Source: Luteibacter rhizovicinus DSM 16549
GTDB taxonomy: Bacteria > Pseudomonadota > Gammaproteobacteria > Xanthomonadales > Rhodanobacteraceae
Assembly (NCBI RefSeq): GCF_001887595.1
Contig: NZ_CP017480.1
Location: 1,612,001-1,676,000 of the forward strand
DNA: 64,000 nucleotides
Reading direction: 5' to 3'
Below are positions 35,712 to 44,658 of this stretch, one piece after another. The translations under genes were made by a program, and so were the position numbers. Numbering within the stretch: the stretch's first letter is position 1; each line of letters opens with the position of its first letter. The notes under the pieces were generated by a model. The model worked only from the letters and a program-made list of their open reading frames with translations. It searched no databases and had not been told where the DNA came from.

Positions 35712-36020
35712 ATGCATCGTCTCGCCGTCCTCTTCTTTACCGCCGTGCTCGGCGCCGCCGCCCTCGTGGCATGTCAGTCCGCTCCGCAGACCGTGCCCGC
35801 TGCCCAGCCCAAGCCGGTCGCCGGGTTCGTCACCGATCTGAAGGCCTTCGATGCCTTTATCGCCACGAAGCCCACGCCCGCCCAGTTCCACGCCGCCTAT
35901 CCGGACGTCGTGCTGGTCACGCCGGACATGATGACCACCCGGGAAATGCGCCAGAACAACAGCCGCTACTTCCCGAAGCTCGATGCCGAGGGTCGCATCG
36001 TGGGTGGCTCGTTCATGTAA
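35712..36020 (+). CDS. Small lipoprotein, unknown function
   Basis: The 102-residue product has a lipoprotein signal ending AALVAC (Cys21), a Pro/Ala linker, and a compact domain with LKAFDAFIATKPTPAQFHAAYPD, LVTPDMMTTREMRQNNSRYF and GRIVGGSF. I do not recognise a named family, but the domain looks real and conserved in character. A good AAGGAG lies upstream of ATG 35712. Confidence 0.75.
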   Translation: MHRLAVLFFTAVLGAAALVACQSAPQTVPAAQPKPVAGFVTDLKAFDAFIATKPTPAQFHAAYPDVVLVTPDMMTTREMRQNNSRYFPKLDAEGRIVGGSFM

Positions 36021-36060
36021 CGCCCACGGTAGGCATGGCGCGTCCGACTAGAATGGCGCC

Positions 36061-36594
36061 ATGCCTACCTCGATCCGGCCCTTCAAGGGCATCCACCCCC
36101 GCCTCGGCGCGCGGGTTTACGTCGACCCCGCGGCCACCGTCATCGGTGACGTGGAGCTGGGCGACGACGCCTCCATCTGGCCTGGCGCCGTCGCCCGGGG
36201 CGATGTCCATCACATCCGCATCGGCGCCCGCAGCAACCTGCAGGATGGCGCGATCATCCACGTCACCCACGACGGGCCGTACTCGCCCGGTGGCTTCCCG
36301 ACGATCATCGGCGAAGACGTGACCATCGGTCACGGCGCCGTGATCCACGCCTGCACCATCGAGGACGGCTGCCTCATCGGCATGCATGCCACCGTGCTGG
36401 ATGGCGCGGTCATCCGGAAAAATGGCTTCGTCGGCGCGGGGGCGGTGGTTCCGCCCGGAAAGATCGTCGGCGAGCGGGAGCTCTGGCTAGGCAATCCGGC
36501 GAAGATGGTCAGGGTGCTCAGCGAGGCTCAGGTGGCCCAGCTTTATTACTCGGCGGCCAACTATGTGCGCCTGAAAGACGACTATCTGGCTTGA
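36061..36594 (+). CDS. Gamma-class carbonic anhydrase family protein (YrdA-like)
   Basis: The 177-residue protein folds as a left-handed beta-helix of hexapeptide repeats. The three zinc-ligand histidines are in place: VTHDGPYSPGG (preceded by IIHVTH), TIGHGAVIHACTI and IGMHATV. GAVARGDVHHIRIGARSNLQDG is the family core. It may hydrate CO2 or act as a CoA-type transferase. It starts 40 bp after the lipoprotein gene. Confidence 0.92.
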   Translation: MPTSIRPFKGIHPRLGARVYVDPAATVIGDVELGDDASIWPGAVARGDVHHIRIGARSNLQDGAIIHVTHDGPYSPGGFPTIIGEDVTIGHGAVIHACTIEDGCLIGMHATVLDGAVIRKNGFVGAGAVVPPGKIVGERELWLGNPAKMVRVLSEAQVAQLYYSAANYVRLKDDYLA

Positions 36595-36642
36595 TTTGGC
36601 TGGGCCGCAACACCACGCTGGACGCCTGACAGGAGATCACCG

Positions 36643-38691
36643 ATGGACAGCAGCACCAACCCCCTTCTGGACCCGAACGGCCTGCCGGCCTTCTCGGCGA
36701 TCCGCCCGGAACACATCGAGCCGGCGATCGACAGCCTGATCGCCGAGCAGCGCGTCGCCCTCGACCGGATCGCCGCCGCCGATGCCGTGCGCGATTTCGA
36801 CCATGTTCTGCTGGCGCAGGAGCGGCTGGATCAGGTGCTCTCCCGGGCGTGGTCGCCGGTCAGTCACCTGCATTCGGTGGCCGACTCCGAGGCCCTGCGC
36901 AAAGCGCACGGCGCGGCGGAAGAAAAGCTTACCGATCATGGGATTGAAGTCGGCCAGAACCGCGATCTGTACGCCGCCGTGCAGGCCGTGGCGGATCGCA
37001 GCGACTTTGCCGACCTGCCCGTCGCAGCCCGGGCAGCCGTCGAGCACGCCCTGCGTGATTTCCGCCTGTCTGGGGTCGCCCTGGAAGAGCCTGCGCGCAG
37101 CCGTTTTCGCGAGATCGGGGTCGAGCTGTCCAAGCTGACCACCGAGTTCTCCAACGCGGTGCTCGACGCCAGCGAGGCCTGGCGCAAGCACATCACCGAC
37201 GAGCGCGACCTCGCCGGGATCCCCGCTTCCGGCCGCGCCGTGCTGCGCGAATACGCCCGCGAGGAATCGCTGGACGGTTACCTGGTGACCCTGAAGCAGC
37301 CCAGCGTCCAGGCCGTGCTGACCTACGCGGAGAATCGCGATCTGCGTGAGGCGGTGTACTACGCCTACCAGACCCGCGCCTCCGACCAGGGTCCGGACAA
37401 GGGCAAGTTCGACAACTCCGAACGCATCGAGAAAATCGTGGCCTTGCGCCACGAGGCGGCCCAGTTGCTCGGCTTCGCCAATGCCGCCGAGGAGTCCCTG
37501 GCGACCAAGATGGCCACCTCGCCCGATATCGTGCTCGCCTTTCTCCATGACCTGGCGGCCCGGGCCAAGCCGGTGGCGAAGAAGGAACTGGAAGAACTGC
37601 GCCGCTTCGCCTCGGACGAACTGAAGCTGGACAACCTCGAACCCTGGGATGTCGGTTTCGCCTCCGAGCGTCTGCGTCAGCAGCGCTATGCGCTGGACGA
37701 GGAGCAGATCAAGCCGTACTTCCCGGCGTCTGGCGCCATTGATGGCCTTTTCGCCGTGGTCGAACGCCTGTACGGCGTCCGTTTCGCTGCTCGCGACGAC
37801 GTCGACACCTGGCACAAGGACGTCCGCTACTACGACGTCATGAATGCGGACGGTTCGATTTTCGCCGGCGCCTACCTGGATCTCTACGCACGCTCGGGCA
37901 AGCGTGGCGGCGCCTGGATGGATACCTGCGAGTCGCGCTTCCGCGACGGGGAGCATTTCCAGCTGCCCATTGTTTTCCTGACCTGCAACTTCCCGCCGCC
38001 GACAGATGGCGCCCCCGCGCTGCTGACCCACGACGACCTGCTCACCCTCTTCCACGAATTCGGCCACGGCCTGCATCACATGTTGACCGAGGTCGATATT
38101 CCGTCGGTCGGCGGCATCGATGGCGTCGAATGGGACGCCGTGGAATTGCCCAGTCAGTTCATGGAGAACTTCGCCTGGGATCGCGAGGCGCTCCGCCTGT
38201 TCGCGAAGCACTACGAGACGGGCGAACCGTTGCCCGACGATCTGTACCAGCGAATGCTGGATGCGCGTCATTTCCACGCCGGTCTGTTCCTCGTCCGCCA
38301 GCTGGAGTTCGCCCTTTTCGACTTCCGCCTGCACCTGGAGTACGACCCCGCCCAGGGTGCGCGCCCGCTCGACGTGCTCGAGCAAGTTCGGCACGAAGTG
38401 GCCGTCATGCACCCGCCGGCCTGGCAGCGTTTCCCGCACGCCTTCACCCACATTTTCGCGGGTGGTTACTCGGCTGGCTACTACAGCTATTTGTGGGCCG
38501 AGGTCCTGTCGGCCGACGCGTTCGAGCCGTTCGAGCAAGCCGGCGTGCTGGACCGCGCAACCGGCCAGCGCTTCCGCGAGGAAATTCTCGCCGTGGGCGC
38601 GACACGGCCGGCGCTGGTTTCGTTCAAGGCCTTCCGCGGCCGCGAGCCGCAACCGGATGCCCTGCTGAAGAGCTACGGCCTGGTCGTCTGA
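36643..38691 (+). CDS. prlC: PrlC: oligopeptidase A (M3 family metallopeptidase)
   Basis: The 682-residue cytosolic zinc peptidase has the catalytic HEFGHGLHHML near residue 470 and the third zinc-ligand helix at GIDGVEWDAVELPSQFMENF. AGGAG precedes ATG 36643. M3 peptidases of this type degrade signal peptides and other short peptides. The length matches E. coli OpdA (680). A rho-independent terminator follows. Confidence 0.96.
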   Translation: MDSSTNPLLDPNGLPAFSAIRPEHIEPAIDSLIAEQRVALDRIAAADAVRDFDHVLLAQERLDQVLSRAWSPVSHLHSVADSEALRKAHGAAEEKLTDHGIEVGQNRDLYAAVQAVADRSDFADLPVAARAAVEHALRDFRLSGVALEEPARSRFREIGVELSKLTTEFSNAVLDASEAWRKHITDERDLAGIPASGRAVLREYAREESLDGYLVTLKQPSVQAVLTYAENRDLREAVYYAYQTRASDQGPDKGKFDNSERIEKIVALRHEAAQLLGFANAAEESLATKMATSPDIVLAFLHDLAARAKPVAKKELEELRRFASDELKLDNLEPWDVGFASERLRQQRYALDEEQIKPYFPASGAIDGLFAVVERLYGVRFAARDDVDTWHKDVRYYDVMNADGSIFAGAYLDLYARSGKRGGAWMDTCESRFRDGEHFQLPIVFLTCNFPPPTDGAPALLTHDDLLTLFHEFGHGLHHMLTEVDIPSVGGIDGVEWDAVELPSQFMENFAWDREALRLFAKHYETGEPLPDDLYQRMLDARHFHAGLFLVRQLEFALFDFRLHLEYDPAQGARPLDVLEQVRHEVAVMHPPAWQRFPHAFTHIFAGGYSAGYYSYLWAEVLSADAFEPFEQAGVLDRATGQRFREEILAVGATRPALVSFKAFRGREPQPDALLKSYGLVV

Positions 38692-38697
38692 GGTACC

Positions 38698-38729
38698 GGC
38701 CGCGCGGACCGTCGCGCGGCCGTTCCTTT
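38698..38729 (+). terminator. Intrinsic terminator after prlC
   Basis: GGCCGCGCG (38698-38706) pairs perfectly with CGCGCGGCC (38713-38721), loop GACCGT, followed by GTTCCTTT. It lies 7 bp after the prlC stop and 12 bp before xthA. Confidence 0.85.
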
Positions 38730-38740
38730 ACAATGGCGCC

Positions 38741-39508
38741 ATGAAGATCGCGTCGTGGAACGTCAATTCGCTGAAGGTCCGTCTGCCCCATCTCCAGCAG
38801 TGGCTGGGTGAGGCGCAGCCGGACATCATCGCGCTGCAGGAAACCAAGCTCACCGACGACAAGTTCCCCGTCGACGAGATCGCGGCCATGGGCTACAAGG
38901 CCGTGTTCTCCGGGCAGAAGACCTACAACGGTGTGGCCATCCTCGCTCGCAACGAACTGACGGATGTCGTCACCGATATTGAAGGCCTGGACGACCCCCA
39001 ACGTCGCATCCTCGCCGCCACCGTTGGCGACATCCGCGTGGTCAATCTCTACGTGGTCAACGGCAAGGCCCTGGGCGACGAGAAGTACACCTACAAACTG
39101 CACTGGCTGGCGAAGGTCCGCGACTTCCTCCAGGAACAGGCCACGAAATATCCCAGGCTGGTCGTGCTCGGGGACTTCAACATCTGCCGCGACGATCGCG
39201 ATGTCTACGATCCCGTGGCCTGGGGTGAAGACATTTTCTGCTCGCCGCCGGAGCGCGCCGCGCTGCAGGCGCTGTTCGATATCGGCCTTCATGACAGCTT
39301 CCGCCTGTTCAACGAGGAAGCCGGTCTCTTCAGCTGGTGGGACTACCGCCAGGCCGGCTTCCGCCGCAACATGGGCCTGCGGATCGACCTCATCTTGATC
39401 AGCGATGCGCTCAAATCGTCGGCAACCTCGTCGATCATCGACAAGGCCCCGCGCAAGTGGGAGCAACCGTCCGACCATGCGCCCGTCGCGCTGGAGTTGA
39501 TGCTTTGA
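38741..39508 (+). CDS. xth: XthA: exodeoxyribonuclease III
   Basis: The 255-residue AP endonuclease/3'-5' exonuclease has MKIASWNVNSLKVRLPHL, the metal Glu in ALQETKLTDDKFP, GDFNICRDDRDVYDP, and the C-terminal SDHAPVALEL His/Asp pair. It repairs abasic DNA sites. Its stop overlaps the start of the next gene as TTGA, so the two are translationally coupled. Confidence 0.96.
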   Translation: MKIASWNVNSLKVRLPHLQQWLGEAQPDIIALQETKLTDDKFPVDEIAAMGYKAVFSGQKTYNGVAILARNELTDVVTDIEGLDDPQRRILAATVGDIRVVNLYVVNGKALGDEKYTYKLHWLAKVRDFLQEQATKYPRLVVLGDFNICRDDRDVYDPVAWGEDIFCSPPERAALQALFDIGLHDSFRLFNEEAGLFSWWDYRQAGFRRNMGLRIDLILISDALKSSATSSIIDKAPRKWEQPSDHAPVALELML

Positions 39509-40176
39509 ACACACCCAAGTCCGAATGGCCCAGCTCGCTGGATGACGCCGAGCTCGAAGTCCTCGATACCTATCTTCGTGCGCACGGTGGCGACGGCGAC
39601 CTGATGCTCGACGGCTTGCATGGCCTGCTCTCGGCGATCGCCATCGGGCCGCTCGAGGTGAAGCCGGAAGAGTGGTTGCACGAGATCCTGCACGACGCGT
39701 TCGAAGACGAAGACGAGGGCAACCGGCTGCTTGCCTTGTTGGCCAAGCTCAACGATTCGATCAGCGCGGAACTCGACGTGGACGCCTATGAGCCCATCCT
39801 CGGCGAGATCGACACCGAGGAGGGCCCGATGCTTTCCGCGGCCGGCTGGTGTGAAGGCTTCAGTCGCGGCATCGATATGCGTGCGCAGCTGTGGGAAAAC
39901 CGGCTCGCCGAAGACCCCACGCTGATGCAGCTGCTCGGTCCGATCATGGCCCTGGCCGTCGATGAAGGCGTGCTCCAGGCCGATGCGGAGTTCGAGAAAC
40001 TCACCGACGAGGAATACGACGAGTGCCTCGGCCAGCTGCCCGACGTGCTCAACGCGGTCGGTGAATACTGGCGCCAGAACGCCCCGACCGAGGACGAACT
40101 GGCGGCGATGACCCGCCCGCGCGTCGACGGCGATGAAGGCCCACCCCGCCAGCGCTCCGGCCACTGGGTGCACTGA
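39505..40176 (+). CDS. UPF0149 (YecA/YgfB) family protein
   Basis: The 223-residue acidic, all-helical protein has LDDAELEVLDTYLRAHGGDG at the N-terminus, LDGLHGLLSAIAIGP and GWCEGFSRGIDMRAQLW, all typical of YecA/YgfB proteins. No SEC-C zinc motif follows at the C-terminus, so it is the YgfB-like form. The function is not established. The start is TTG 39505, overlapping the xthA stop; the frame is open further upstream but inside xthA. Confidence 0.9.
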   Translation: MNTPKSEWPSSLDDAELEVLDTYLRAHGGDGDLMLDGLHGLLSAIAIGPLEVKPEEWLHEILHDAFEDEDEGNRLLALLAKLNDSISAELDVDAYEPILGEIDTEEGPMLSAAGWCEGFSRGIDMRAQLWENRLAEDPTLMQLLGPIMALAVDEGVLQADAEFEKLTDEEYDECLGQLPDVLNAVGEYWRQNAPTEDELAAMTRPRVDGDEGPPRQRSGHWVH

Positions 40177-40186
40177 GCCCGCACCT

Positions 40187-40355
40187 TGTGGGAGCCGATT
40201 TATTTGTCGGAGCCGATTCATCGGCGATGCTCTTCCTCCGGCGGGGGCCGAGGCTGGCAACCCGGGGGGACCGCTGCTGCGCAGCGGGTTTATTTACCAT
40301 TCGCCGATGAATCGGCTCCCACGGGTTTCGATTCGCCGCTGAAGCGGCTCCCACA
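40187..40355. repeat. REP cluster with composite spacer, one unit interrupted
   Basis: A partial plus unit (TGTGGGAGCCGATTTATTTG) runs straight into a complete plus unit (from 40206), then the composite spacer (GGCTGGCAACCCGG, hairpin CGCTGCTGCGCAGCG with one mismatch at its foot, GGGTTTATTTACCATTCG), a minus unit ending near 40322 and a minus unit (40331-40354) with the GCTGAAGC core. This fills the gap between the YecA-type gene and the pirin gene. Confidence 0.86.
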
Positions 40356-40438
40356 GGAACGCATCGTTCACCCTGTGCGTCTTGGCCCGGCTCGCGATTG
40401 GCGTCATCTTGGGTGGCATCTGCTACCGGAGAACCGTC

Positions 40439-41269
40439 ATGACCCAACGAAGCATCGTCCGTCGCGTCCGCGGCATGGATACCGCCGACGGTGCCGGCGT
40501 GAAGCTCAAGCGTGTGATCGGCCAGCCTGCCCTCGACATGCTGGACCCCTTCCTGTTGCTGGACGAATTCCGCTCCGACCAGGCCGACGACTACATCGAA
40601 GGCTTTCCCGAGCATCCGCATCGCGGCTTCGAAACCGTGACCTACATGCTCGCCGGCCGCATGCAGCACGGCGACAACCATGGCAATCGGGGCGACCTGG
40701 GGCCCGGTAGCGTGCAGTGGATGACTGCTGGCCGGGGCATCCTGCATTCGGAAATGCCGCAGCAGGAAGAAGGCCTGATGTGGGGCTTCCAGCTCTGGGT
40801 GAACCTGCCGGCGACGGACAAGATGGTCGAACCGCGCTACCAGGACATCGCGCCATCCGATATTCCACGGGTGCAGCCGGCCGAGGGAGTGACGGTGCGC
40901 GTCATCGCCGGCGAACTGGCCGGTGCGAAGGGGCCGGTGTCGGCCGTGGCAACTGAACCGGTTTACCTCGATATCGCTCTCGATCCGGGCGCGCGCTTCG
41001 AACTCGACCTGCCTGAAGGGCACAGCGCCTTTGCGTATGTGTTCGACGGGACGAGCGCCACGGTCGCGGGTGAATCGTTGGCCCGCAGTGAGCTGGCGGT
41101 GCTGTCGAAGGGCGACACGGTGAGCTTCGCGGCCGACGCCGCCACACGCGTGCTGCTCGTCGCCGGGCGGCCGCTGGCGGAGCCGGTGGCCCGATATGGC
41201 CCGTTCGTGATGAACACCCCGGCGCAGATTCACGAGGCCATTGCGGATTTTCGCGCCGGCAAGTTCTGA
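40439..41269 (+). CDS. Pirin family protein
   Basis: The 276-residue bicupin has the pirin core: LDPFLLLDEFRSD, EGFPEHPHRGFETVTYMLAG with the metal His residues, GNRGDLGPGSVQWMTAGRGILHSEMP with the remaining ligands, and the C-terminal FVMNTPAQIHEAIADFRAGKF. Bacterial pirins bind iron and some act as quercetinases or redox sensors. ATG 40439 is chosen; the frame is open upstream without similarity. Confidence 0.94.
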   Translation: MTQRSIVRRVRGMDTADGAGVKLKRVIGQPALDMLDPFLLLDEFRSDQADDYIEGFPEHPHRGFETVTYMLAGRMQHGDNHGNRGDLGPGSVQWMTAGRGILHSEMPQQEEGLMWGFQLWVNLPATDKMVEPRYQDIAPSDIPRVQPAEGVTVRVIAGELAGAKGPVSAVATEPVYLDIALDPGARFELDLPEGHSAFAYVFDGTSATVAGESLARSELAVLSKGDTVSFAADAATRVLLVAGRPLAEPVARYGPFVMNTPAQIHEAIADFRAGKF

Positions 41270-41297
41270 GCCGCCGGTTGGCACTGCGGCGAGCGCT

Positions 41298-41384
41298 CAT
41301 CGCCGATAAATCGGCTCCCACAACAGCGCGTTGCTGCTTCCTGTGGGAGCCGATTCATCGGCGAACCCGCGGCAGCGGGTCCGG
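41298..41384. repeat. REP pair, inverted
   Basis: A minus unit (core ATAAATC) and a plus unit (core ATTCATC, from about 41342) are followed by ACCCGCGGCAGCGGGT, a short GC hairpin that also occurs next to the REP at 53840. The rest of the gap to the next gene holds nothing clear. Confidence 0.83.
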
Positions 41385-41484
41385 TTACCTGAACAGGCAG
41401 ACGAAGTTCCCCGTCCCATTTAAGTCCCGGACGGGGAAGGTTCCTTAGCATCGGCCCATCGGCTTCGCGAGGAATTCATTGACC

Positions 41485-41856
41485 ATGCGCTTTCTGCTCA
41501 CGGTGATACCCATTACGGCGGCTCTCATCATCGCGGCGTGTTCGCCGTCAGAGGGGCCTGCCCCAACGAGTCATCCGGCCGCGGGGACATCGACGGCGGC
41601 GACCGCGACGGCGACCCCGGCACCGGGCAAGACGGCGCCTGCCAACCCGGCGCTCGGTTCCCCGGAGTGGCTGGCCTGGGTCGACAAGACCCTCGCCATC
41701 AGCGACGACGGCCACGGGCCTAACCCGGGCACCGAGGCCTGGGACCAGGCGGTGAACACCAAGCTGGGCGAAGAGGCTCCGCAGGCGAAGCTGGGATCGG
41801 CCGAGTGGCAGCAGGCGGTGGATGCGCTGCTGCGGACGCGGGTGGCGACGCACTGA
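41485..41856 (+). CDS. Small lipoprotein, unknown function
   Basis: The 123-residue product (ATG 41485; TTG 41479 is the alternative) has a lipoprotein signal ending LIIAAC, then a Ser/Thr/Ala/Pro-rich linker and a C-terminal domain with a repeat: LGSPEWLAWVDKTLAISDDG, then LGSAEWQQAVDALLRTRV. The repeat of LGSxEW suggests an internal duplication. I do not recognise the family. It converges on the glycosidase gene. Confidence 0.7.
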   Translation: MRFLLTVIPITAALIIAACSPSEGPAPTSHPAAGTSTAATATATPAPGKTAPANPALGSPEWLAWVDKTLAISDDGHGPNPGTEAWDQAVNTKLGEEAPQAKLGSAEWQQAVDALLRTRVATH

Positions 41857-41884
41857 CGGGCAGCGTTCGGGCCCCGTACGAGGG

Positions 41885-44653
41885 CTATAGCTTTACGCTG
41901 ACGACCTTGGCGACCTTGGCGACCTTGGCGTCCTTGGCGTCCTTGGGGATTTTTACCTCGCCCGAAGGTAGCGAGAGGATCAGTCCGCCGGGTGGATGGA
42001 TCGGCTGGGTCAGGGTCAGCGTGACGTTCCTGCCCTTCGCCGTCAGCGTGTACCCAAGACGGCCGTACGGCGTGCGCAGGTCGCGAACGGCGATACCCTC
42101 GCCTTCCAGCCACGCCGGTTGCACGCCAGCCGCCAGGACCATGCTGTTGTCCGAGGTGCGGTCGTACGCGAACAGATCGAGTGCCGAGCGGACAAAGTCC
42201 GAGGCAATCCACGCGTGGGGCATGTCGCCGACGAAGCGTGGCTTGCGCGGGTCGCGGCCGACGACCTCCGCCCACTGGTTCCACGCTGCCGGCCGGCGGT
42301 CGGCGAAGAAGAAGGCGATCAGGCCGTCGACGCGCTCCCGCCAGCCCAACCGTACGAAGGTCGCGATCGTGCGCACCTCATACGGCGTGTAGTCCTCCCA
42401 GGCCAGCGTGCCGTCGCGTCGCGCGACAAAAGCCTCCCAATACTTCTCGAACGTGCGCTCGAGGAGTGCCTTCGGCAGACGCGCCTGTTCGCCGCCCGGC
42501 GACAGTGCGATCGTGGTGGAGGTGGCGTCGAAGTCGCCGAGCTCGGCGGACCCGGGAAGGTAGTCGATGCCATGGGCTTTCACGGCCGCGTCGATGGAAG
42601 CGTGCAAATCGTCGCGGAACTGATCGCGTGACGCGATGTACACAGGCACTTTGTCCGAATGCCCGAGCGCCGAGGCGAGTTCGATCGCATCGTCGTAGCC
42701 CTTGAGTGCCCAGAAATCGTCCCAGTACGAATGCATCGGCTTGGTCGAATAGCCCTCGTGGCTGATCGACGCTGGCATCAGCCCATACAGCGCACGATCC
42801 GGACCCTGAAGCCGTGACGGCTGGCGCTCGCTGGCGCGCAGCGACTCCATGTAAGCCACGGCCTTTTCGACGTGTGGCCAGAGCGCGTCGACCGTCGCGC
42901 GGTCGTGCGTATAGCGCCAGATCTCGGCGACGCTGAAGATCAGCTCGCCGTGGCTGTCGTTCTCCGGCACGGGATCGGAACCGCGTGCATCGACGCAGCA
43001 AGGCACCTTGCCGCTGGAGAACTGATGCGGCGCGTACCAACGGATGAAATCCGCCGCCACGTCGTCGTGGCCGGTACGGAGCAAACCCTCGAGCATCATC
43101 GCGCCGTCGCGTACCCACGTTCGCGAGTACGAACGCGTACCGGGCTGCAACGCCGGCCCATCGCGCGAGATGAGGATCTGCGCGATACCGCTCTTCATCG
43201 TGTCGACGATCGGCTGCGCCGCCTCGGGCACCGTGATGCCGACGCGATCGAGTTTGTCGCGCCAGATCGCTGCGACGCTATCGGCCTGCGCGCTGAGCCA
43301 CGCCCCCGCGTCGGCGGGCATGGCCATGATGTCGCCCTGCTTCACTGGCACGACCACGCCAAGATCCACATGACCCTTCGCCGGTACATGCAGGTCGTAG
43401 AGCAAGGCGCCTTGCGCAAAGCCCGCATCATCGTGAAGCGCACGAGCGGCCGGGCGCTCACCCGCATCCAGTCGCTCGCTCAGGGTCTTCGGCTGGTTGG
43501 CACTGGCGACGAACGCCGTGGTCGCTTGCAACGGCACGACCGACCGTTCCCCGTTGACGGTCAAGGCGCGGCCATCCCACGCCAGGTCGCGAATCGGGCT
43601 CGTGCCACCGGGCGCATTGAGGAACTGGGTCGGCGGATTGACCTGGAACGGTCGCGCCGCCAAAGCCAGCGTGACATCGCGCGCCGTGTCGCTGTCGTTC
43701 GCCACACGGTAGCTCACCACCAGATGCGACGCTCCTGCCGGCCCCTGCGCGAACGCGGTGGTCGTCAGCGTCAGCCCGTCGACAGCCCAGTGCACCGAAG
43801 GCATCGGAAGATAGCGCTCGCGCAGCGACTGCGTTGCGGCGACATCCGCCCAGGTGATCAGCTTGCGGTTTTCGATCAGGAACGGCTCGAGGGAGAAGCC
43901 GCCACGAACCACTTCCACCGCGCCATCTTCGGAGATCAAGGCCGAATCGCGACTGCCTCCGTCGACGCCGACGATCGTCCAGTAGGACTGCTCACCCGAG
44001 AAACCGCGCGGATACAGTCCGCGGCGCACCTGCTTCGCACGTGCCTCGAACACGGCATTCGGCGTTGGCGGTGGCACGGCTACCGCGGCCGGGCGCCGCG
44101 GCGTGAGGCGGAGATTGTCGAAGCACACCTCGCCACGGTTCGTGGCCTTCCCCGGTTGCGCCTCCGCATACACCACGAACTCGACATCGCGCGTATGGCG
44201 AAGCGTACGGTCCTTGACCGGACCCCAGGCGAACTCGACCTGGCGGCTCGTCGCTTCGACGCGCTTCCACGCGTCACCCGGGGCAAAGTGCGTCTGCTGG
44301 AACCACCAGACGTTGTCGCCGCTGTCGTCGATCAGCTTCAGCTGAAGCGTGTTCGGCGGCATCGCGCCGCGCACATCGAAGCTGAGCGCGAAGCCGTCCG
44401 GATAGTCGATCGGCAGTGTCTTGCGGATGGAGGCGGCACCGGACACGCCGTTGAAGTCGTAGGCAAGGCAGATCGCGTTGCCCGCACGTCCCGGCGCGGC
44501 ACGCAGCGACGCCGACACATCGTCGGTATGGATCGCCGACCAGCCCGTCGTCGTATTGAAGTCGTCGAGGGTACGCGCCTTGTCCGCGGCAAACGCGGGC
44601 ACGGCGAGAGACAGGCATGCGAGGGCCAGCGTGAGTGAAGCGAAACGCGACAT
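41885..44653 (-). CDS. Large secreted six-hairpin-type glycosidase, carbohydrate locus
   Basis: The 922-residue protein has a signal peptide (about 1-22, VPAFAADKA), a jelly-roll domain (about 25-200, with FNGVSGAASIRKTLPIDYPD) like carbohydrate-binding or discoidin modules, a beta-sandwich linker, and a catalytic alpha/alpha toroid (about 560-860) with SRTWVRDGAMMLEGLL, NDSHGELIFSVAEIWRYTHD and WDDFWALKGYDDA. The fold resembles GH15-like or glucan phosphorylase-like six-hairpin enzymes; I cannot fix the family. It ends in a run of K-D/V-A triplets coded by a 9-bp tandem repeat. It is the last gene of the LacI-controlled locus. ATG 44653 gives the signal peptide. Confidence 0.8.
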   Translation of the reverse strand: MSRFASLTLALACLSLAVPAFAADKARTLDDFNTTTGWSAIHTDDVSASLRAAPGRAGNAICLAYDFNGVSGAASIRKTLPIDYPDGFALSFDVRGAMPPNTLQLKLIDDSGDNVWWFQQTHFAPGDAWKRVEATSRQVEFAWGPVKDRTLRHTRDVEFVVYAEAQPGKATNRGEVCFDNLRLTPRRPAAVAVPPPTPNAVFEARAKQVRRGLYPRGFSGEQSYWTIVGVDGGSRDSALISEDGAVEVVRGGFSLEPFLIENRKLITWADVAATQSLRERYLPMPSVHWAVDGLTLTTTAFAQGPAGASHLVVSYRVANDSDTARDVTLALAARPFQVNPPTQFLNAPGGTSPIRDLAWDGRALTVNGERSVVPLQATTAFVASANQPKTLSERLDAGERPAARALHDDAGFAQGALLYDLHVPAKGHVDLGVVVPVKQGDIMAMPADAGAWLSAQADSVAAIWRDKLDRVGITVPEAAQPIVDTMKSGIAQILISRDGPALQPGTRSYSRTWVRDGAMMLEGLLRTGHDDVAADFIRWYAPHQFSSGKVPCCVDARGSDPVPENDSHGELIFSVAEIWRYTHDRATVDALWPHVEKAVAYMESLRASERQPSRLQGPDRALYGLMPASISHEGYSTKPMHSYWDDFWALKGYDDAIELASALGHSDKVPVYIASRDQFRDDLHASIDAAVKAHGIDYLPGSAELGDFDATSTTIALSPGGEQARLPKALLERTFEKYWEAFVARRDGTLAWEDYTPYEVRTIATFVRLGWRERVDGLIAFFFADRRPAAWNQWAEVVGRDPRKPRFVGDMPHAWIASDFVRSALDLFAYDRTSDNSMVLAAGVQPAWLEGEGIAVRDLRTPYGRLGYTLTAKGRNVTLTLTQPIHPPGGLILSLPSGEVKIPKDAKDAKVAKVAKVVSVKL
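41903..41947. repeat. 9-bp tandem repeat at the end of the glycosidase gene
   Basis: Five units: GACCTTGGC three times (41903-41929), GTCCTTGGC (41930-41938) and GTCCTTGGG (41939-41947). The minus strand encodes the C-terminal K-D-A/K-V-A triplets. Unit number could change by slippage without breaking the frame. Confidence 0.85.
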
Positions 44654-44658
44654 ACGGC

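Noticed and set aside
42872..44638. A 588-codon open frame opposite the glycosidase
   Set aside because: It has low-complexity Arg/His/Ala composition and no recognisable motif, while the minus strand encodes a signal peptide and a glycosidase.
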